From the NCBI GenBank assembly GCA_951812925.1, contig OX638368.1, forward strand, positions 117,017,309 through 117,081,308: a stretch of 64,000 bases of DNA, in the 5' to 3' direction. This stretch comes from Calliopum simillimum. Lineage: Eukaryota; Arthropoda; Insecta; Diptera; Lauxaniidae. Positions 11,961 through 24,196 of this stretch are shown in pieces. Under the pieces are notes generated by a model. It was not told where the DNA came from. It worked only from the letters and a program-made list of their open reading frames with translations, and ran no database searches. Every line of letters starts with the position of its first letter. Within the stretch, counting starts at the first letter, position 1. The position numbers and the translations under genes were made by a program.

Positions 11961-14171
11961 TTTTGGCGGAAATGCCGATATACGTTTTTTGCAAGGTTTT
12001 TTGAAATTGTAATAGGATTGACCCCCTCATTGCCATTAATGAATATGAGTAATTCTGCAAAAATAAGCTATCCAAAATTTTCCCCTACTCAATAAGTAAT
12101 CTTATAAAATGCATGATTAATTAAATTATCATAAAAAGCGACAGATAACAAATGAAATCATAAAGTAAATTTTATTGTTCACACATGATGCCGGCAACAA
12201 CAATAAACTTCATACATATACATTTTTACAACAATATCAAAGTCATCAGGAACAGTCAAAACAAATCGTTAAAAAAACATAAAAACTAAGAGTACCCCCG
12301 TACACGCTATATATCTCTACAGATGCAGTAAAAAGTAATTTTACTATCATTTCACCCAAAATAATAAAAAAAAAATGAATGATACAAATATCATCAACTT
12401 GTCTCACTGTCTGTCTAGTCCACTTTTCATTCAACGCGGCAACAACAACAACAACAACAGCAACAACAAAACAAGCAATAATATCCCACAAATACCAGCA
12501 GCACCTCATAAAAGTAATAGTATCTAATAGATACTCAAAATACGTCACGGAACTAAAAATGACTGTTTTTTTTTATATCTTTTATATTGGTTGTCATCAA
12601 CATGTCACAGTGACAGATCGTAAAAAAGTCATAAAAATCTGTTAGATGATACAGAGCAAAAACAGCGAGTGGCACACACACGAAATGAAACTTTTTTCTG
12701 TTGCTGAAGAGAATCCAAAAAGCCAGCAGTAACATTGACAGAGATTTTTCTTCTGAGTTCCAAGGGAAATGTATCATATCACAGCCAGCTCATATGAGTG
12801 GAAAATCTATATTTGAGTAACTCTCATAAGGCATGAAATGAATTGAGCACTTTTTTTTCGAATCCTGCGACAAGGATTCGGTTACATTACTCAACTGCTA
12901 CAAATTGCAGCTGATCGTTGTGTTTAGTATTAAATGAGAGAGTGCAAAAAGTTCCACATATTTATGCCGCTCGAACGTGTTGTATTCTGCATATGTAGCC
13001 AGCCAGCCACACTCCACACTTTTAAGTGGCGTTAAGTCGTAAAATTTTCCCATAAAAATTTTAAGCGTAAACGTTTTGTCAAATTTGTCATTTGTTGTTT
13101 GTTTGTTTATTTATTTAGCCATCAAAATGCTTTTTCCACTCGTCGAATTTAATTGTTTTGAATGTTAAACAGCAAAAAATTCACTCGCACTCGCATTTAC
13201 ACTGCGGTGGTTTTACGATCGAACATAAAGAGGAGTGCAAGTAATAAAATTAATTTTACGACAAATTAAGTGGATTTTTCCCATTCTCTTTCCCTGTTTG
13301 TACTTTTTATTACCATTTTGTGGTTGACAGGACTCAACAAGTGGTTTTCCAAAACATCGTTGTGGATTATGTTTGTCAAATTTTACGACAATGTCAAGAC
13401 GTAACAAGTAGCCAAGTAGTATTTTATTTACAAAAAACTTAGGAAACGAACCTAACGAAATAAATGTTTCAGCTGATCATTCAGAGACGACAGGGATGAA
13501 TAATGGCTTCAATATACTTAAACAGGAATTGTGATATTAAAGGCACATGCATTTGCACGAGAGAGATCATTGTGGAAAAATGTTATTCTTCAAGTATCCT
13601 TGAACAAAAATTATCTTTAAAGCTGCTCTCTTGCTAGAGAATATTTAACAAGCGGCCTTGGTTGTATAAGGCAATCATTAGACTAATTCATACGAAATTC
13701 TTTCGGCGAGCTTATCGAATGGCATGCACTCGTATGTATGCGGAACATTAAATAGTTTATCTTCCGCCACTATCGCTTTGTTTTTTTCTTAAGAGTTCTT
13801 TTATATTTTTGTGACAGAAGTAAAATATGCTATGTAACTGAGGGTATCTGGAAGTCGAATTTTTATCGTCTTTGTAGTATTTTTTCATATTTTTCTAGGT
13901 GCAATATTGATTGTAGTACCTAGTCATTACTCAAACTTTTATGTTCTCAATCAGTTTTCAAATGAAAATACCGGAGATAAAGAGTAAGACTTCGATTCTG
14001 AATTCCAAAGAAATATTCACGGATAATAGAGTCTAGAATGGATGGTACCAATGGTTTTTTTTTTCCAAGAGTTTGAATAGTTGCGTCTCTCCGTTATTGC
14101 AGTATATTTCGAGCGGAAATTCTAGATATCTTAATGTTATGAATACAGTGCGTTTTGCGGAAGGTTATGAT
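11961..14171. other. largely unique stretch
   Basis: No transposon or gene recognised. It includes an AAC/CAA microsatellite at 12441-12474. Frames at 12246-12548 (-), 12379-12645 (+) and 12553-12777 (-) overlap one another and look like chance. Confidence 0.4.
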
Positions 14172-14988
14172 GCTTCTGGGAGATGATAGGGGAGGCATAG
14201 AGTAACAAAAAATTGCATAAGGAGGGGGGTCTCAAATGTACCCCTGAGGAGTTATAGGGTTAAAGCTGATTTTCTGACATGTTTCACCCTAAAGTTTTAG
14301 AGAAAACATTTCTATGGCGAAGTTAATTGTAAGCGGTTTTAGATAGTGTATATGGCTTATAGGGTTTAAAAAGATTTCGCAAAGTTCTGGCCCTTTTAAA
14401 TTGATATTTTGATTTTTTTTTTTGTCATTTTTTGAATTTGCCGGCCATTTTAGTATGAAAAAGGTCCTATTAACGTACCCTTTTATAGTTTTTTTTTTTA
14501 AAGTCGTCGTTAAATTTCATTTGATTCGATAGAGGTCGGAAAAAAATACTTTTTTATGTAACATACGAGTTACTGGCATGCGTTGTGCTGCATATGATGT
14601 GCGTGCTACACGCGCTGCTCTTTATCTACTGGAAACTTCAAATGGATTGTTCTTGAAAAGTATTTTTTTCTGACCTCAAACTAACAAATTGGTAAGACAA
14701 ATTTACCACCAAATTAAAGAAAATTGAACGAGGTTTTCAAAAAAATTAGAGTATGTTAATAAGACTTTTTTGATACTAAAATGGCCACCAAATTCAAAAA
14801 ATGGGGAAAAAAAATTAAAATATCAACTTTAAGGGTCAAGAACTTTGCGAAATCCTTTTGATCCCTATAAATCATCACACGTTTTGAATGCTGTTATAAT
14901 TAGCTAAAACTTCGTCATTCATTGAAATGATTTCTGTAAAACATTAAGGTAATCCAAAAAAGTTTTTTCTGAAACAAGTCAGAAAATC
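14172..14988. mobile_element. foldback element, family A, copy lacking its right end
   Basis: It starts GCTTCTGGGAGATGATAGGG, matching the terminal repeat of the copy at 4511-5344. It shares the middle block CGCGCTGCTCTTTATCTACT and the inverted arms (TAGGGTTTAAAAAGATTTCG left, AATCCTTTTGATCCCTATAA right). Similarity stops after AACAAGTCAGAAAATCA at about 14985, so the last ~120 bp of the right arm is missing. A minisatellite begins right after the break. Confidence 0.8.
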
Positions 14989-15009
14989 ATTTGAAAAACG
15001 TTATGTTGA

Positions 15010-15905
15010 ATGTTGGAAAATTTGTCGAAGAAATGTGTCAAAATTTATCTCGACTAAAAAAGCGTCGCGAAAAAAGTGTCGAATAATGTGTGAAAAAAGT
15101 GTTGCAAAATAAATAATTTAAGTCTCGAAAAATGTTTAGAAAATTTTCTCTTCAAAAAAAGTGTTGAAAAATGTCTCGCCAAAAAAGTGTCGAAAAATGT
15201 GTCGCCAAAAAGTGTCGAAAATTTTCTCGCCAAAAAAGTGTTGAAAAATGTGTCGGTAAAAAGTGTCAAAATATATCTCGCAAAAAAAATTGTCAAAAAA
15301 TGTATGGCCAAAAAATGTTGAAAAATATGTCAAAAAATGTGCGAAAACTTATCTCGACTACAAAACTGTCGAAAAAAGAAATAAAAATAAGTGTCGTCAA
15401 AAAATATCGAAATTTGTCTGGACAAAAAAGTGTCACTAAAAAAATGTTGCAAAATGTGTTTCCAAAAAGTGTCGAAAATTTTCGCACCAAAAACAATTTC
15501 TAAAAATGTGTCGCCAAAAAATTCTCTCTGTCCGGACTAAAAGGTGTCATCAAAAAATTGTCGCAAAATGTGTTACCAAAATGTGTCGAAAAAAAAGTGT
15601 TGAAAAATGTATCGCCAAAAGGTGTCAAAATATATCTCACCAAAAAAATTATCGCCAAAAAAATGTCGGAAAATATGTCGCCCCAAATGGTGTCGTGAAA
15701 TGTTTCAAAAAATGTGTCGAATTTTATCTCGACTAATAAGGTGTCGGCAAAAAGTGTTGAAAAACGTGTTGCCAAAAAATATCAAAAATTGTCTGGCCAA
15801 AAAAATGTGTGAAAAAAGTGTCGAAAATGTGTGAAAAAAGTATCGCCAATAATATTCTCGTAAAATGCTTAGCCAAAAAAGTGTCGACAAATGTGTCGCC
15901 TAGGC
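15010..15905. repeat. minisatellite with 30-40-bp units and higher-order periodicity
   Basis: Repeated words GTGTCGAAAAATGTG, TCGCCAAAAAA and TTGAAAAATGT alternate for almost 900 bp. Longer blocks starting ATCTCGACTA recur at about 15047, 15351 and 15727, implying a superimposed 300-375-bp period. The low stop density makes open frames on both strands (for example 15171-15503 + and 15500-15775 -). These translate to repetitive peptides and are not taken as genes. Confidence 0.9.
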
Positions 15906-15918
15906 AAGCTTTCAGACG

Positions 15919-17107
15919 CACTATGGTTTTTTTTGGACTAAAAAGTGCACACAAAAATAATTCACTACAAGGACCCTTTTTTAAAAAAAATTAAATGCAA
16001 AATTAAAGGCTATACATTGAGCTTTCTGAAAAGATGCCCGCTTTTTCTAGCATTTGATTCACTAATTAGGGACAGAGGTCGAAATCTCATAAATTTTGAA
16101 AAAAACGGTTTTTCTGTTTAAAAATGTTAGTCGCATTAAACGCAGGAGTGATATACAAATAAATTTATGTGCATTCAATCAAATCAATTAAGATGAAATC
16201 AACTCAAAGTGAAAATGGGCGGTGCCACGCCCCATAAACAAATTCCTGATGTCTCCGAAACTGTTAGACGCAGATAGATAAGACTGAGTATGTTTGTAAT
16301 AGGCATAGAGAGAAATAATATTTATTAGAAAAGTGGGCGGTGCCACGCCCCAAAAATATAAAACACACCATATCTTCGAAACTATTTGACCCATGTGAAT
16401 GAAATTCAGGTTATATACAAAAATCATCAAGACAAATAATATCTGTTGAGAAAATTTGTGGAGCCACGCCAACAGGCAGAGCTACATGAATGAACTTGTT
16501 TCCTGTAGAACAGAGTGGCAAGTAATAAGGATATGTTCATTGTTGGGTGTGGTACCGCCCTTTTTTCAGCAAATGTTATTTAACTCACTACTCTTTATAT
16601 ATATACCGAAATTCATCGCTGTAGCTCAAATAGTTTCGGAGATATGATAAATTTTATATTTGTAGGGCGTGGCACCGCCCACGTTTTTAGTGGATATTAT
16701 TTTTCTCTGTGCCTATTACAAATATACCGAATCTTATCTATCTGCGTCCAATAGTTTCGGAGATATGACGAATATGACGAATTTGTTTATGGGGCGTGGC
16801 ACCGCCCATTTTCACTTTGAGTTGATTTCATCTTAATTGATTTGATTGAATGCACATAAATTTATTTATATATCACTCCTGCGTTTAATGCGACTAACAT
16901 TTTTAAACAGAAAAACCGTTTTTTTAAAAATTTATGAGATTTCGACCTCTGTCCCTAATTTGTGGATCAAATGCTAGAAAAAGCGGGCATCTTTTCAGAA
17001 AGCTCAATGTATAGCCTTTAATTTTGCATTTGATTTTTTTTTAAAAAAAGGGTCCTTGTAGTGAATTATTTTTGTGTGCACTTTTTAGTCCAAAAAAAAC
17101 CATAGTG
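15919..17107. mobile_element. Transib-like foldback element (CACTATG ends, 5-bp duplication)
   Basis: Perfect long inverted repeats start CACTATGGTTTTTTTTGGAC and end with its complement. Flanks are AGACG at 15914-15918 and AGACG at 17108-17112, a perfect 5-bp target duplication. The heptamer CACTATG fits the CACWRTG consensus of Transib and RAG-related transposons, which also make 5-bp duplications (known of the family). The arms pair over about 280 bp each. The interior is an inverted array of GGGCGTGGCACCGCCC units. No transposase is encoded. Superfamily assignment is inference from ends and duplication only. Confidence 0.75.
16210..16810. repeat. inverted array of ~120-bp GGGCGTGGCACCGCCC units
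   Basis: The near-palindromic GGGCGGTGCCACGCCC occurs at about 16217 and 16335, with a decayed copy near 16458. The opposite orientation occurs near 16547 (decayed), 16665 and 16793. Units also carry TTTCGGAGATATGA and TATACCGAA. The array switches orientation near the element's centre, consistent with the foldback structure. Confidence 0.75.
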
Positions 17108-17112
17108 AGACG

Positions 17113-20100
17113 CTTCGTAGTATTACTAAGTTTTGCTTTAACCAGGCTGCAAGGATTCTATAAGCGAGATGGGACGACTACTTATATCATTTTGCTGGTT
17201 GTTAGACTACAGTACATAGCAATTTCATTGGCATTGGAAATCAGAAGAACTTGCTAGGAAAGCTTGATGGAATTTCTAATTATGTTTTTCTTAAATCCAC
17301 TTTGAATTATTAAGAAAAAGCCGGTATGATATTTTGGTTTTTTAAAAATTTATGGGATTCCTCAATTTTTTTGAAACTTTTCAAGATTTTTAAATCTTAC
17401 TAATTGTAAAATTTATCAATTTTCCCAGTACTTTTCGATTCACATTGTTGCTTTTGGAAATTTTTTAGTGCTCTCCTCTTACCCTCGTCAATACTTTTTA
17501 TTTCTAGTTTATATTTCGCGATGATTTGGAATTCCCTATAAAATTTTCCCGATTTGTCGTGAAATCCTTTTTCCAATGAGCTGTTTTAGTTGACATTTAG
17601 CTTACCATACCTGAAAAATTCTATGCAAGTGTGTTTTAAGCACCAACCACTTGTCATAAATGCACACATTTGTAAGACAAACTTTTGCGATTTCTCGTTG
17701 AGGTCGGGAAGTTAACTTTGCAGATCTTTTGAAAGATTTTTATACAAATGTAGCCTTTGTGCAACGTATTAAGGATATTAATAAAAATTGCAAATCAAGC
17801 ATTTTGAGTTAATTCATCTTTTATTAAATATATAATTAAAAACAACTACAGTTTATAGTTTTCTAAATACATTTGATCATGCAATATTATATTGATATAT
17901 AAGTATATCTAAGCAATTGCCACATGTAATTTGAGTAGTTAAACATTAACTTTCTCACTACATGTACCACTGCTCCTAAAGGCAGCATTTATCCATTGGT
18001 ATGCTCCAATTGTACGAGGACTTACTTAATACAATATACACGAGATATTGAGATAATTATTCTAAATATATATTCCAAATCTGAAGTATTACAAACATTT
18101 GCTGCATTAAGTTATAAATTCAATATACAATTGACATATAATACTTCTTCAACCCTGTCTTGTCTCTGCTCGAGTGCAATACACCAAGATGGCGGCTGCC
18201 ATCCTGCTTCGGTGCGCATTTTTCAATGGAACTCTGCATTGAAGTGTAACAACACAGACATGTGATAATCTCTGTGGCAGTTCTTTAAGTTTCATTCACA
18301 TTTTATTCATGCGGAAATTGTTACATATGGTTGATATTTTTTTCTTAGATTTTGTTTTTCGGCGCTTAAGTACAGCCCTCGATTTTTGTTACTGTCAAAT
18401 GTTGCTGACAATGTGGTTGCTTTAAATCATGTCGGTTTTTAGTCTGCTCTCGAAAAAAAGTTGTACATTTTTGGAGTTTTATGACATCATCATTATCGGT
18501 GTGTGATTATCATTGTCAGCTGTAATGAAATAATGATGAAAGAGCTTAGTATAGTAAACAATACAAGGTTCATTAAATATACGAAAAGAGTTTAGTATTA
18601 ATATTCTAACTGCTGTTGTAATTATAATTTGTTTGAAATTGCAATAAAAGCCGTCAAACGATTCGAATTGTTCCAAAATTTTAGTAATGTTCACTTAATA
18701 TCAATTGAGTTAAACAAAATGCACAATTTCGGTCACTTTAATATAAAAAAATAACTATTCTAGTGGAAGATAAAAGGTTTTACCCAACACCAATAACAAC
18801 AAAATTCTAAGCGCCAAACATGTTGAGAATTTGCCAATAAATCAAAACGCAATCACATGCAAAAAAATAAATCACACAGAGCAAAAAGAGAAAGTTTTCA
18901 CAAACAACAGAATTCTGAACCCTCTCTACACTGGTGGTTTTGTTATCAGATCAGATGAGGGCGCGATCGGTACACAAAAACACCAAAGAGTCACACAAAC
19001 AACAACTCGAACCTTGTTAACTAGCATAATACCAAAGAAAATGAAAAAAAAAAAAAACATCCTGTACTACCAATTTGAAAATTTTTACAAAACTCTGATA
19101 TCTACCGTGTAATGAGCCAAAAGGACAGACAGCATTTGGGTAGAGAGAATTCATACATATAAAACATATTTTTATGATTTATTACCGCATGCGATAATCG
19201 GAACGGTGACAACAATACCTACGCATGCGCACAAACTCATAGAAATATGCAACGTCCTTTTGTTTTGTTTATAAATTGTTCATTATTAGTTGGGTACTGT
19301 CTCTATCGCTAGAGTTTGCTGCTGCTGAGTTTTTTTCTAAATTGTCGCCGTATTAAATACAATTTTCATTTCTTTCGACAGTTACGACCAGATAACATGA
19401 CCCGTTTGGTATATGGACTATGATCTCTGGGAGACGTTGATATTATTTCTTCGATTTCAAGTATGTGTTGAAATGTTTTTTAATACATTCATACATATTG
19501 TTTACACTTAAAAAAACTAGTATATTATAGTTTTGACAGATATGGAAAAGCTTTTCAAGGGGCCGAAAAAAAAACGCAAAGGAAAGACATGAAATACATC
19601 ACTTGCTGGGCTTACTGATCCTTTATCCAGACGACCAAAAATATATCACTACGTCAATGCTACCTATAGGTAACGCCAATTTTTTAGTTTTGAAATAATT
19701 AATTTTTAATATTTTTAAAACTTTGAATTTACACTGAATTTCGACTTTACTTCTTTAGTTTTTTTCTTATAACTTTGCAATGGTGCCACCTTAGAGAGCT
19801 CTAGTTGGACCGGGTTGTGCACAAAACCATTAAGAATATCATAGGCTACTTATCCCAAGAATGATAATTTATGAGTTTCCTATTGACGTGGCAATATATA
19901 ACAATAATAACTTCATTAATTAAATTACTTTGGATTCCAGGCTATATTGGAATGACATATAATACGAAAAGATTATAAACCTTCATTTTGTATAAATTTT
20001 GTCATCTGAATTGAGATCTATGAAAATGTTCCTGACACGGTTTCATTATAAGTTCCGGGCGACAAAATTTAACTAAAATCTATAGATTTATAATTTAACT

Positions 20101-20354
20101 ACAGGGATAAGTCTAAAGAATAAGATGATTAATTATTGGGACCATCATGAAATTAATGCTAAACTATGATTTCACGTTGAATGAAACGATATTGAGCTAT
20201 CTCTAAATTACCTTAAAAAAATCGGAAGATATTCTAAGATTACTTTCTAAATATCCTCTATCAGATTTTCTTCAGTAATACTCGTAACAGAACTACCAAA
20301 AAAGTTTTTCTAAGCAGTCCAGTTAGCTTGCTACATAATAGAAATAAAAAGTCC
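17113..20354. other. largely unique stretch, no gene recognised
   Basis: About 3.2 kb without a transposon protein or clear repeat. Frames at 17996-18265 (+), 18479-18694 (-) and 18831-19112 (+) show no known domain. A mixed-composition segment at 18150-18260 and another at 19180-19440 look like unique fly DNA. Confidence 0.4.
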
Positions 20355-20625
20355 AAGATCAACTCTTCGTCTTGGTCTTGGTCATGATTTTGGCCTTGGC
20401 TTCAGTCTTGATCTTGATTAATGAAATGCAAAATTTCCGAATCTCATTTTTTCAAAGCAGTTGGGGTTTTCGGATGCCAAATTCCGTATAAAGAAATGAT
20501 TTTATGTTCGAAAGTGGCGTGACACCCCTATTTAATATAAATGACCAAGGCCAAATTATTTCTTGGTCTTGAAATTATATCAGCGTCTGGATCACGATAA
20601 ATTACCAAAACCATTGATTTTCCTC
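20355..20625 (+). repeat. degenerate fragment of the hAT-type MITE family found at 63130
   Basis: It carries TCTTGGTCTTGGTC runs, then TTTCAAAGCAGTTGGGG, GGATGCCAAATTC and GAAATGATTTTATG, in the same order and orientation as the element at 63130-63532. The terminal TAGTGATGAGC is not visible at either end. Confidence 0.65.
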
Positions 20626-20714
20626 ATCTTTTATCCTACTAGTATTGGCTGACCATTTTCGTAATGACCCATTTCGGGACAGGAAAAATTTTATTTTATA
20701 AAGATGGGACAAAA

Positions 20715-21005
20715 GTAATATTCCATAATGTATGGTCTATGATCTATCTTTTATTGTCTATGTTCTATAATGAAATGGTCCATATGATTTGTCCTTTATG
20801 ATATGTGGTCAATAATATATGGTCCATGGTTCATAATCTTTGGTCTATTATAAGTCCTTTATTTACCATGGTCGATCCTTTACAGTCTCTGGTTCATAAT
20901 TTATGGCCTATGATATTTTCTTTATGGTCTATAGTCCATAATATATAGTCTTTGTTCCATAATCTTTGGCATATGATAATTTTTTATGGTCTATGATCCA
21001 TTACC
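20715..21005. repeat. short degenerate tandem repeat of ATGGTCTATGATCCATAAT type
   Basis: GGTCTATGATC, GGTCCATAT, GGTTCATAATC and GGTCTATAGTCCATAAT variants follow each other for about 290 bp with a unit of roughly 12-20 bp. It ends next to the transposase relic at 21128. Confidence 0.8.
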
Positions 21006-21127
21006 TAAAATCGCTGTATGTAAAGAGTATTCCATTAAGACGTGTGGTTCTTTAATTTTGAATAAAATGCAAATGGTTTGGAATTTTTCCAAATATTTTA
21101 TTTCATTCAAAAGGTCACACAATAGGA

Positions 21128-21785
21128 TTATGTGTGAAAAATTATTTTGCGGATATGTTCACCGCGACTATTCCGTAGAAATTTCTATCTTTCGGCCGTA
21201 TTTTCGATAATATACTCCAGTATGGCCTCCGATATGGCCCAAATCACAGATCTAATATTGCTTTTCAGGTCTTCGTGTAACCCCACAAAAAAAAATTTAA
21301 CAGCGTCAAATTGCATGATCTGGGTGTCCAATTCACAGCACCGCGGTGAGAAATTACACTGCTCGGGAATTTGCGACGCAAAAAGTCTAAATTGAGGCGA
21401 GTTGATGTGGTGTAGCGACTTCCTATTTAAACCACATATCGTCCAGACACTGAGCTTCAACCTCCAGCACAAAATAGTTCTCCAACATCGCCAATTGTTG
21501 CGAACGATGGCGAATAGACATTTCGGGGGACTCGACAACACTTTCACTTACGGCAGCAATATTCTCAGCACTCCGTGCATTCCGCAATCTAACTGACTAC
21601 GGAACATCAAGGACGGACCCAGTTTGATCAAATTTATTCACAATGTTGTGCACAGCTGTTTCACTAATATGGTGATTGCGACTCCATTTTTGGTGAATCT
21701 ATTGTAGCGTTTGCACCATCGACTTGGAGTTTAAGATCCGAAATTCGACAATTTTAATGCGTTGTTCTTTCGTGTAGTGATCCAT
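21128..21785 (-). pseudogene. IS630-Tc1-mariner superfamily transposase pseudogene
   Basis: The minus strand starts MDHYTKEQRIKIVEF at 21785. It continues with HHISETAVHNIVNKFDQTGS (DNA-binding region), RSAENIAAVSESVVESPEMS, then after stops and a large deletion a short conserved piece ending FFFVGL (about 21270-21300; family form resembles FLWG). It finishes with RNSRGEHIRKIIFHT and a stop at 21128-21130. The start and the SRGxHxxxIIFH tail match a transposase type common in insect genomes. At about 220 codons of reach with most of the DDE core lost and several internal stops, it is non-functional. Just upstream, TTGAAACACCCT near 21890 resembles the terminal sequence of such elements; the opposite end was not found. 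Confidence 0.8.
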
Positions 21786-22594
21786 AGCTAAAGCCCTATG
21801 CTGTCACGATGAAAATGACACAAAATATGGCGGACATACATACGGACATAATGCAGATTTTAATCGATAAAAAAGTACCACACCTACTATTGAAACACCC
21901 TTTATTATGAAATAAAAAAAATTATACAGTTCAATGTGCGACCATCTAAAATCATGAAAATCCGGGACATTTCCGGAACTTTTTTGAGTGCGAGACGAGA
22001 GGGCAAAATCTGGGACAATCTAGTTAAGGATAGCCGGAAAAAGTTTAGTCGAACCAGCACGTCAATCCGACCTTGCTATTATTTGGGTTTCAAGCTACAA
22101 GAACGTTGAAGGTAAGATATGGTTCTTATCTCCGATAAGTCTATCGGAGAGAATATACTTTTCGCATTTCCACACCGAGGATAATAGCAGATGGTGAGCC
22201 TTGGAAGCCTGTGGGATTTCCAGATTAATAGTTTGTGAACATCATAGCTGCTGTTCAAAAACCTGCAGTTTGCACAGGACACTGGGCCATCGTCAAGCAT
22301 GTTGGAAAACTGGGAAACTCTTTGAATTTCTTTTTGAAAGAACGTTTTGAACGCTTTTCAAAAAGAGATGTCTGCAATTCGGGGAATCCAGAGTATTCCG
22401 GACGTACATTTTTTCAGATTTTTAAAAAGTAACAAAAAAATTCGATAAAGAGTAATGATATATTCTGTGGAGAACGTTCTTCAAAGGAGTGGTGGTTTTT
22501 GGAGGTTGGAATGGAGATCGGAAAATCTCGGGCAATCAGATATGATTCGAAAATTCGGGAATACAATGACCTTAACAGATGATCATTATAAACT
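21786..22594. other. no gene recognised; part may be the pseudogene's 5' flank
   Basis: The first ~120 bp up to TTGAAACACCCT probably belongs to the neighbouring transposon. The rest contains scattered AAAATCCGGGACA-like words (21956, 22005, 22518, 22549) of unknown meaning and frames without known domains. Confidence 0.4.
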
Positions 22595-22850
22595 GAGGAA
22601 TAATTTTTCAAAAGGGCTTATAACCAAAACGAGGCAAAAGTAATGTCATACACATTATTTGCATAATAATCGCTTATTGGATAAATATGATTTTTTTTAA
22701 CTAAATAACATTAATTTCACGCCATGAGGTAAGCTTTTCGTGAAAACAGATCCAAATTTTATTAATTTATAACAAAGTATCAGGCAATTAATATTATAAC
22801 ATTACTTTTGCCTCGTTATGGTTATAAGCCCTTTTGAAGAATTACTCCTC
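22595..22850. mobile_element. 256-bp MITE with ~50-bp terminal inverted repeats
   Basis: It begins GAGGAATAATTTTTCAAAAG and ends CTTTTGAAGAATTACTCCTC. The repeats continue through GGGCTTATAACC and GAGGCAAAAGTAATGT. AACT flanks both sides (22591-22594 and 22851-22854), a possible 4-bp target duplication. The interior is A+T-rich and non-coding. Confidence 0.85.
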
Positions 22851-22854
22851 AACT

Positions 22855-24188
22855 GTTGGCAGCATTTTATTTTTTATTTTAAGAGTATTAAGAACTTTTT
22901 GACTTTCAAAACAAATATGTTAAACTATTTCTCTCAATGTAAGTGATGCATCATGTAGATGCGACCTTATCCCTGTGTATCCCATATTGGTATGTGTAAG
23001 TGCAAGGACATGTACTGTAATATATTTTTTATGACATATTTTTTATGATTTATGAATTATTTTGGTTTTGAAAATGTTTTATTATGGCATATAAATATGT
23101 AGGTATATTTTTTTGTAATACTTTACATTGTTGTTGTTCTTAATGTTATTGCTGGTTTTTGGCCTTCAACGCGTTTAGCGTAACATTGGCATTAGCGTTG
23201 TTCTTTATGTATTACAAGCGAGGACATCGCTGTCTGGAGTGAAATTGTTCCTTTTCATTTTTTTGGTTATGAATTCTTTTTAAAGTAGTGCAGTGTAGGA
23301 AAAAAAAAGGTGTTTTTGATATGACTTTTAGTAGATTAATTGCTTTTACGCCCTGTGTGTTCATTTATAATCATAATTCTTGATTCTTGTAATTTCGATG
23401 TGCACTTCATGTTGTTATTTTGTTTCGGATGCTTTAAAGATCTGTTAGTTCATGCAGGGGAATGCCTAGAGTTTCTTTGACTGCATTAATTAGATAAATC
23501 TGTATTCAGCAATTGATGATGCAAAGTTTTTTAGCTAAAAAATTTAAAAATATTTAATTTATTTAAAATGATTTTAATATTCAATTGTATTTTTTAATGC
23601 GCGATAATGTTGATTAAAATCAAATAAAAAGTGATTCTCATTAAATTTGCAAAAACTAAATAAAATTGACATTTTATCATGTACTCGAGGTGTTTTTTGA
23701 AATTTATGCCGTTGTTTAAGTGAATTATGCAGCCGATGTGTAATAAAAACTCTTAAATATCGAACAAATTAATTAAAATTTTTGCTATATAATATATGTT
23801 GTTTTTTAGTTAAAACGATTTTATTAAACATTCATTATTTGAAAGTGTCATATATGTTTGAATTTGAACATTTTATGCATCATTAATTTGAAGCTTTATA
23901 GTTATCAAAATCAATATCATTTTTATTAGATGTGAAATTTGATATCGCTTGCTATCAGTATTTTATCAAGCTAATTAGTGCAGAGTGTCTTAATGTATCA
24001 GTTGGACTAATAAACATTCTCTTTTTATGCGAAAACAAATTTTGATTCAAAAATGTTGATGAGAATGCCGAAAAACTGTAATTTTTGTTAATTTTATTCT
24101 TTTGTAAATTTTTGACTAAAAGTAGAGCGGAAAGTGATTTTGCGAGAAAGTTCAAATCACAATAGAAAAATATATTTACCTATTTAAT
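22855..24188. other. A+T-rich stretch with no recognised feature
   Basis: No inverted ends, transposon proteins or RNA genes were seen. The frame at 23955-24155 (-) has no known domain. Confidence 0.4.
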
Positions 24189-24196
24189 GAATATAT

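Noticed and set aside
15171..15834. Long overlapping open frames on both strands with repetitive F/T/L or K/V/S peptides
   Set aside because: They follow from the low stop density of the minisatellite unit; frames on opposite strands are equally open and no start, splice or domain supports either.
21128..21785. Domesticated transposase gene
   Set aside because: Multiple in-frame stops and loss of most of the catalytic core; only relic blocks remain.
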